Of a stretch of 64,000 bases of DNA, positions 59,831 to 64,000 are shown one piece after another. A program made the translations under genes and the position numbers. The notes beneath the pieces were generated by a model. That model saw nothing but the letters and a program-made list of their open reading frames with translations, was not told the DNA's origin and did not search any database. This stretch comes from Emydura subglobosa (lineage: Eukaryota; Chordata; Testudines; Chelidae), in assembly GCA_007922225.1 (NCBI GenBank), contig ML679959.1, positions 28,376,540 through 28,440,539 on the forward strand, given 5' to 3'. Each line of letters begins with the position of its first letter. The first letter of the stretch is position 1.

Positions 59831-60235
59831 GGTTCAGGTGTGTCTGATCCTACTGAGGACGTGTCTGTAAATCCTTGTATTTAGCTATTCAGAAAAACAG
59901 ATCCCGGTCCTCAAATCCTGTCTGGCTCCTGTGTGCTGCTCAGGGGTAAAGCTAGTGGCGTTCAGAGACAGGACTGGGGATAGAGAGGTCAGGCAGGATA
60001 CAACTTAGCTGGTCCTCAACTGGTTTATGGACCACCATGGCAGACCTTGTGGCAGGCTGGCCCACAGGAAGGGGAACAGACTCTGGATGCAGGAGAGAAT
60101 CAAGCCCTGTGGCTCAAGAAACTTTCTACATTCTTTGTTAGTTGATTCTTCGTCATTACAGCATGTTCAGTCTCAGAACAATTTGTCTCTTGTTTGGATT
60201 GTGACACGGTAAACACACAGCTGCGACTCAGAGCC

Positions 60236-60383
60236 TTAGAGATGTAGGGTTGGAAAGGACCATGGGAAGTTACCTAGTTTATTCCCCCTGCACTGAGGTA
60301 GGACCAAGGAAACCTAGACCATGCCTGACAGGTGATTGTCCAGCCTGTTCTGAAAAACCTCCAGTGGTGGGGATTCCAATGGC
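60236..60383 (-). repeat. CR1 LINE 3' end, antisense
   Basis: The sequence ttagagatgtagggttggaa, aggaccatgggaagttacct, tgcactgaggtaggaccaag and gtggtggggattccaatgg is the reverse of a CR1 3' end, more diverged than the copy at 9832-9980. Confidence 0.75.
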
Positions 60384-61610
60384 TAGAACTGGCTGGAGTT
60401 TTAAGGCTCGATAAATGTATTGCTGTTTAATGATGTTGTAATTATGCAAGCTAAGAGACAGATGATGGGAAGTTCAGATCTCGTGCATTGGGATGCGAAC
60501 TGAGTGCTTAGGAGGGCAGGAATCCATTTTCACTCGTGTATAGCATTGTTTGTAATTGTGCATTCTGTGTTGTATGGAGGCTTTGCACCTTCCTCTGAAG
60601 CACCAGGTGTGAACAATAGGATATCGAGCAATGAGCCAATCATTTGTTCTTCGTGTTATCTTTGTTTATCTGTGTTCAGCACGGGGGCTTCTTGATGCCA
60701 GAGAGATGTTGACAAGTTGCTGGGAACACAGAGGAGAGCACAAAATGAAATTAAAATGCTGGAGGGGTGTGATAACCATTCACAATTACAGAACACCTCC
60801 CTTAATTGAGATGCGGTTAATTGAGAAATCAGATTAAATGGGTCACTTCCCAGGGAGCTTATCTCCCTCGCACCCTCTCCCTTCCGCCTCCATCATGATT
60901 CAATGGCAAAGGCTGCTGCTCATTTGGGAAAGCGGTGATGCTTTAAACGGGACGATCCTGCCCACTGACTGCCTCGTTATGCACATGCTGGTCCGTCCGG
61001 AGCTTGCAGTCTGCCCCTGGAGTGCTGCTGCAGGGACTCAGAAGTTGTGCGGCTGTTTCCATCCCTCTGGTGGTTTTTCTTGGAAAGCAAATTTCAGATT
61101 TGCAGCCCTGGAGATCTGCACCGGAAACCTGCTTCAAAGAGCTTAACCCTCGTCCAACTGAAAGACCTCATGCGAGCTGTGTGACTAACTGAAATGATGC
61201 AAATTGCAAAAAATCAAAGTCCCAATTCCAACCAATGCCCCCTGACCAGTGGCTTTTCTCAGATCATTCAGCAAATGATTTCAAATGGAAAACAAATTTG
61301 GAGATCTCCCTCTGCCAGTGTTCAGAGGCAGAGAGACTGGCTGAATTGACATGTTTGCCCAGTTGATTTACGGATTTCTTTCCCTGCAAACAGATCCATG
61401 CAGGCAGACCCCTTCAAGTCTATGTAGTCATACTGCATTCGTTAGGGCGGTGCAGGAATCCGCCCGTGCAGATCCGGTTTGTACAATTTGGGACCTTAAA
61501 TCTCACTTGTCGTCCTCCTATGTGGCTTTCCATGCCCCAGTCACAACGTATGTTTAAACAAATGGTCTCCCCTTGTTCTCCTGGCTGTACAATATGGAAA
61601 GAGTGCCATT

Positions 61611-61638
61611 AAGTTTTCCAAAACTATTTGGAAAACTT
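61611..61638. repeat. 12-base perfect inverted repeat
   Basis: The arm aagttttccaaa (61611-61622) and the arm tttggaaaactt (61627-61638) are exact reverse complements around a four-base acta loop. The element is not part of a recognised repeat. The arms contain GGAAAA, an NFAT/Rel-like word. Confidence 0.9.
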
Positions 61639-62424
61639 GTTCCCATGGTGCCTGTTGATCTGCACAGCGTACGAAGCCTTCCCTGGCTTAATTCGTTAGC
61701 CTTTTAATTTTGGAGTAACCGTTGTGATTGGAGAGGGGATGGTTTGACCTATACATCATAGGTTTGCAGTGGCACAGCGTTTGCCTGCCAGTGGGCCTCA
61801 GACATTTGAGGCAAACTTGGGGACAACCTAGGGCCTGGGGCTGGGCAGGTCTCCTGCATTATCTGCGGGAGACAAGGAAATGGAGAACGTGGCACTGTCT
61901 GAGTGGTCAGTCAAGGCATTTGAAGGAAGTCTGGTTTGAGGGAGTGACTCGGTGGTCTGCCCAGCAGCAGGAGTGGTGTTGCAGGTGTTGTGATTGAAGT
62001 TACTATGTTCCTGAAGGTGGTTCTCTACCAACACGGAGTTTCTAACAGTGCCCAGAGAGCGAGGTCCTAGTTCAGCAGGACGCTGAAGCCAAGTGCGTAA
62101 CTTAAAGCACGTGCGTCGTCCCTTTGACCTCAGCGGGGCTGCTCACATGCTGAAAAGCTCTGAGGTTGCGTGTGTGCCTTGCTGAATCAGGTCTTGGCAG
62201 GGCTGTGAAAGCACTTTTCAGAGAAACCACATCAGGGAAAGCTAACTCAAGGGCTGTACTTGGCTGGGTTCTTGTGGTGAGGGAGAACGTTGGGAGAAAA
62301 TACTGATAACAGGGCTTTGCAGATCTCAACCATGGTTCCTCCCCCACCCTCGCCCGGTTTTCTCAGCACTCGCCCCCAGAGTCCCACTGTGTAAACAATA
62401 TGTTCCGGCATTGAACTTGGCCTG

Positions 62425-62545
62425 GTCAAGGTAATTAATTAAGGTTAATTAGAATCTCAGCTGTTTTACTGACATCATTTGCATCCAGATCAGTTACTGC
62501 TTTCCTAGAACTCTTTAAGAGAGCTGTGGATGCTCCCAGTTAGAT
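62425..62545. promoter_or_regulatory. Candidate enhancer block with homeodomain and POU motifs
   Basis: It contains overlapping TAATTA sites (ggtaattaattaaggttaat), a second ttaattag, an AP-1/CREB-like tgacatca, and a perfect octamer ATTTGCAT at 62477-62484, all within about 60 bases. No repeat family is recognised there. POU proteins are known partners in p63 epidermal enhancers, as I recall, but this assignment is inference. Confidence 0.35.
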
Positions 62546-62814
62546 TTCCCCCTTCCCCTACTTACCCTTTCTTACCCCCTCCTCCCCCATCATTCAAAAC
62601 CAGCACCCACTCTTGATCAGGTTAATGAGCCCAGGAAACGTAGGTGTCCTGGCAGAAGAGGGTAGATTCAGTTTTGATGCTGTGAGCATCTGCCCAGTTG
62701 GGCCCCCTTCCCCTCCAGAGTAGTATAATTCTTCTTGCTCCAACAACTTCCCTCTGTAGAGGACCGTCTTGGGGGGGATCTCACAGCATGTTAGGAGCCT
62801 CACAACCCCCCAGG

Positions 62815-62935
62815 TGCGATAAGGAAAGGAGGGAACAGATGATTTGTTCAACTGCCTTGCTTAAGGTCGCACGGCGAATCAATGGCTGAACCTGGACTAG
62901 AATCCTGGCTTCCCTTTCCTCTCCCGAAGGGATGC
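62815..62935 (-). repeat. MIR-like SINE fragment, antisense
   Basis: The segment tgccttgcttaaggtcgcac, ggcgaatcaatggctgaacc, tggactagaatcctggcttc is the reverse of the CORE portion of the family. Confidence 0.55.
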
Positions 62936-63610
62936 ACCCTCGTCAGGATAGCTTTGTTGTTGGTTATGTTGAATGATTGATGAAACACTCTGCAGGTAGC
63001 AGGAAGAGGGGGAGGATTTGTGTAGACATAATCCTGGAAATTGTGCATCATGTATCAGGAAATGGGAGTGGCCCTGACTGTTCTTAGGGAGAAAACTTGT
63101 TGCCTGTACTTGGTTTCAAATGGAGCATGGTCCAACTCAGAAAACTCAGTGAAAACCCAGCACCCCACTGGCAGTGGAGTCATGCTAATTTTTCCTGTCA
63201 GGAACAAGAAGATGCTGAGGACTAATCCTTTGTACAAATTAAAGGATCGTAAATCTATGCTGAAATACTACCCTATGGTATGCTTCAGATTTACAGGAGG
63301 AAACAGTCTCTCTCTTAGAGCAGGTGTGTGCACATTCAGGACTTTCTTTTTCTGAAGTAAAGAGCAAAGGAACAAGGCGCTCATGTGTGTGCTGCAAGTG
63401 AAAGAGGTGGGAAGACATGATGCTACTTGTAAGGTATGCGCAAGACAAGACCAGAGGCGCCGTGCTGCTTGAATACTGTCGAAAGCTCAGTTGGGGCTTG
63501 CCTCTGCCCTGTGGCCTGCAGCGTTTATGTAGAAATTGGGGACGCTGCTACTTGCTCCAAAGCTTTGCCTGATGGGAACGGCCCTCATCTTAGATTTCGG
63601 AGGAGGTTGA

Positions 63611-63623
63611 GGGGGGGGGGGGG
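63611..63623. repeat. G homopolymer
   Basis: A run of 13 G residues in intron 4. Confidence 0.9.
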
Positions 63624-63876
63624 TGAACGTTTGAAGTTAACAGGAAAATTACCTTAATTATGCCTTTTCCTGGCCCTGCCGCTGCCTGGAGAGCCTGATG
63701 GGTTTAATTTTTTTTTCTTTTTCTGTGCATATGATTAATAGTCTAGTTTATTAGAGCACAGAACTGGAGAGGAGTCTGCACGTTCCCCTCACGTGGAATT
63801 AATGGGAAAAGAAAGGAGAAATGGATCCAGGGCGGGACTTGAAGGGGAAGAATCGCAGAACCTTCCCTTCTTGGAT

Positions 63877-64000
63877 TTTAGAACATAAGAACGGCCATAG
63901 TGGATCAGAACAAAGTTCCCTCTAGCCCAGTATCCTGTCTTCTAGCAGTGACTAATGATAGGTGCTTCAGAGGGAATGAACAGAACAGGTAACCATCAAG
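63877..64000 (-). repeat. CR1 LINE 3' end, antisense, running off the window
   Basis: The sequence ttttagaacataagaacggc, catagtggatcagaacaaag, tagcccagtatcctgtcttc and cttcagagggaatgaacaga is the reverse of the same CR1 subfamily as 19894-20232 and 55330-57640. It continues beyond base 64000. Confidence 0.85.

Overview
The window is an internal piece of a vertebrate protein-coding gene, TP63 (tumour protein p63), lying entirely on the + strand. Four short exons are readable: two transactivation-domain exons specific to the TA isoforms (3333-3461 and 4261-4393), the DeltaN first exon with its own promoter (coding 23356-23397), and the first common exon (42599-42853). They add up to 429 coding bases; everything else is intron. 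The first TA exon lies upstream of base 1, and the DNA-binding-domain exons lie beyond base 64000. No other gene, tRNA, rRNA, operon or CRISPR array was found.

The host is a sauropsid, most likely a turtle, with a crocodilian as second choice. The introns hold many CR1 LINE fragments with the classic 3' end (tgattctatgattct), MIR-like SINEs, and short non-autonomous DNA transposons of kinds I associate with turtle genomes. The peptide differs from mammalian p63 only at scattered positions. The species call is inference from repeat content and was not checked against a database.

Layout: 1-3332, end of the intron before TA exon 2. 3333-4393, TA exons 2 and 3 separated by a 799-base intron. 4394-23200, intron 3, with CR1, SINE and hAT-like elements, a GGGTCA-N5-GGGTCA direct repeat and a conserved-looking AT-rich block. 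23050-23397, DeltaN promoter (TATATAA, inverted CCAAT boxes) and DeltaN exon. 23398-42598, a long intron with a strong 73-base hairpin and a 61-base exon-like segment. 42599-42853, exon 4. 42854-64000, the first part of intron 4, with a degenerate 2.3-kb CR1 LINE and several smaller elements.

How it works: the TA transcript splices exon 2 to 3 to 4 and carries the FxxxWxxL activation helix. The DeltaN transcript starts inside intron 3 and splices its 14-residue exon directly to exon 4, so it lacks that helix. Both joins onto exon 4 are phase 0 and in frame. No wholly new biological system is claimed. The best leads are the hairpin at 31483-31555, the exon-like segment at 30540-30600 and the DR5 element at 8939-8955.
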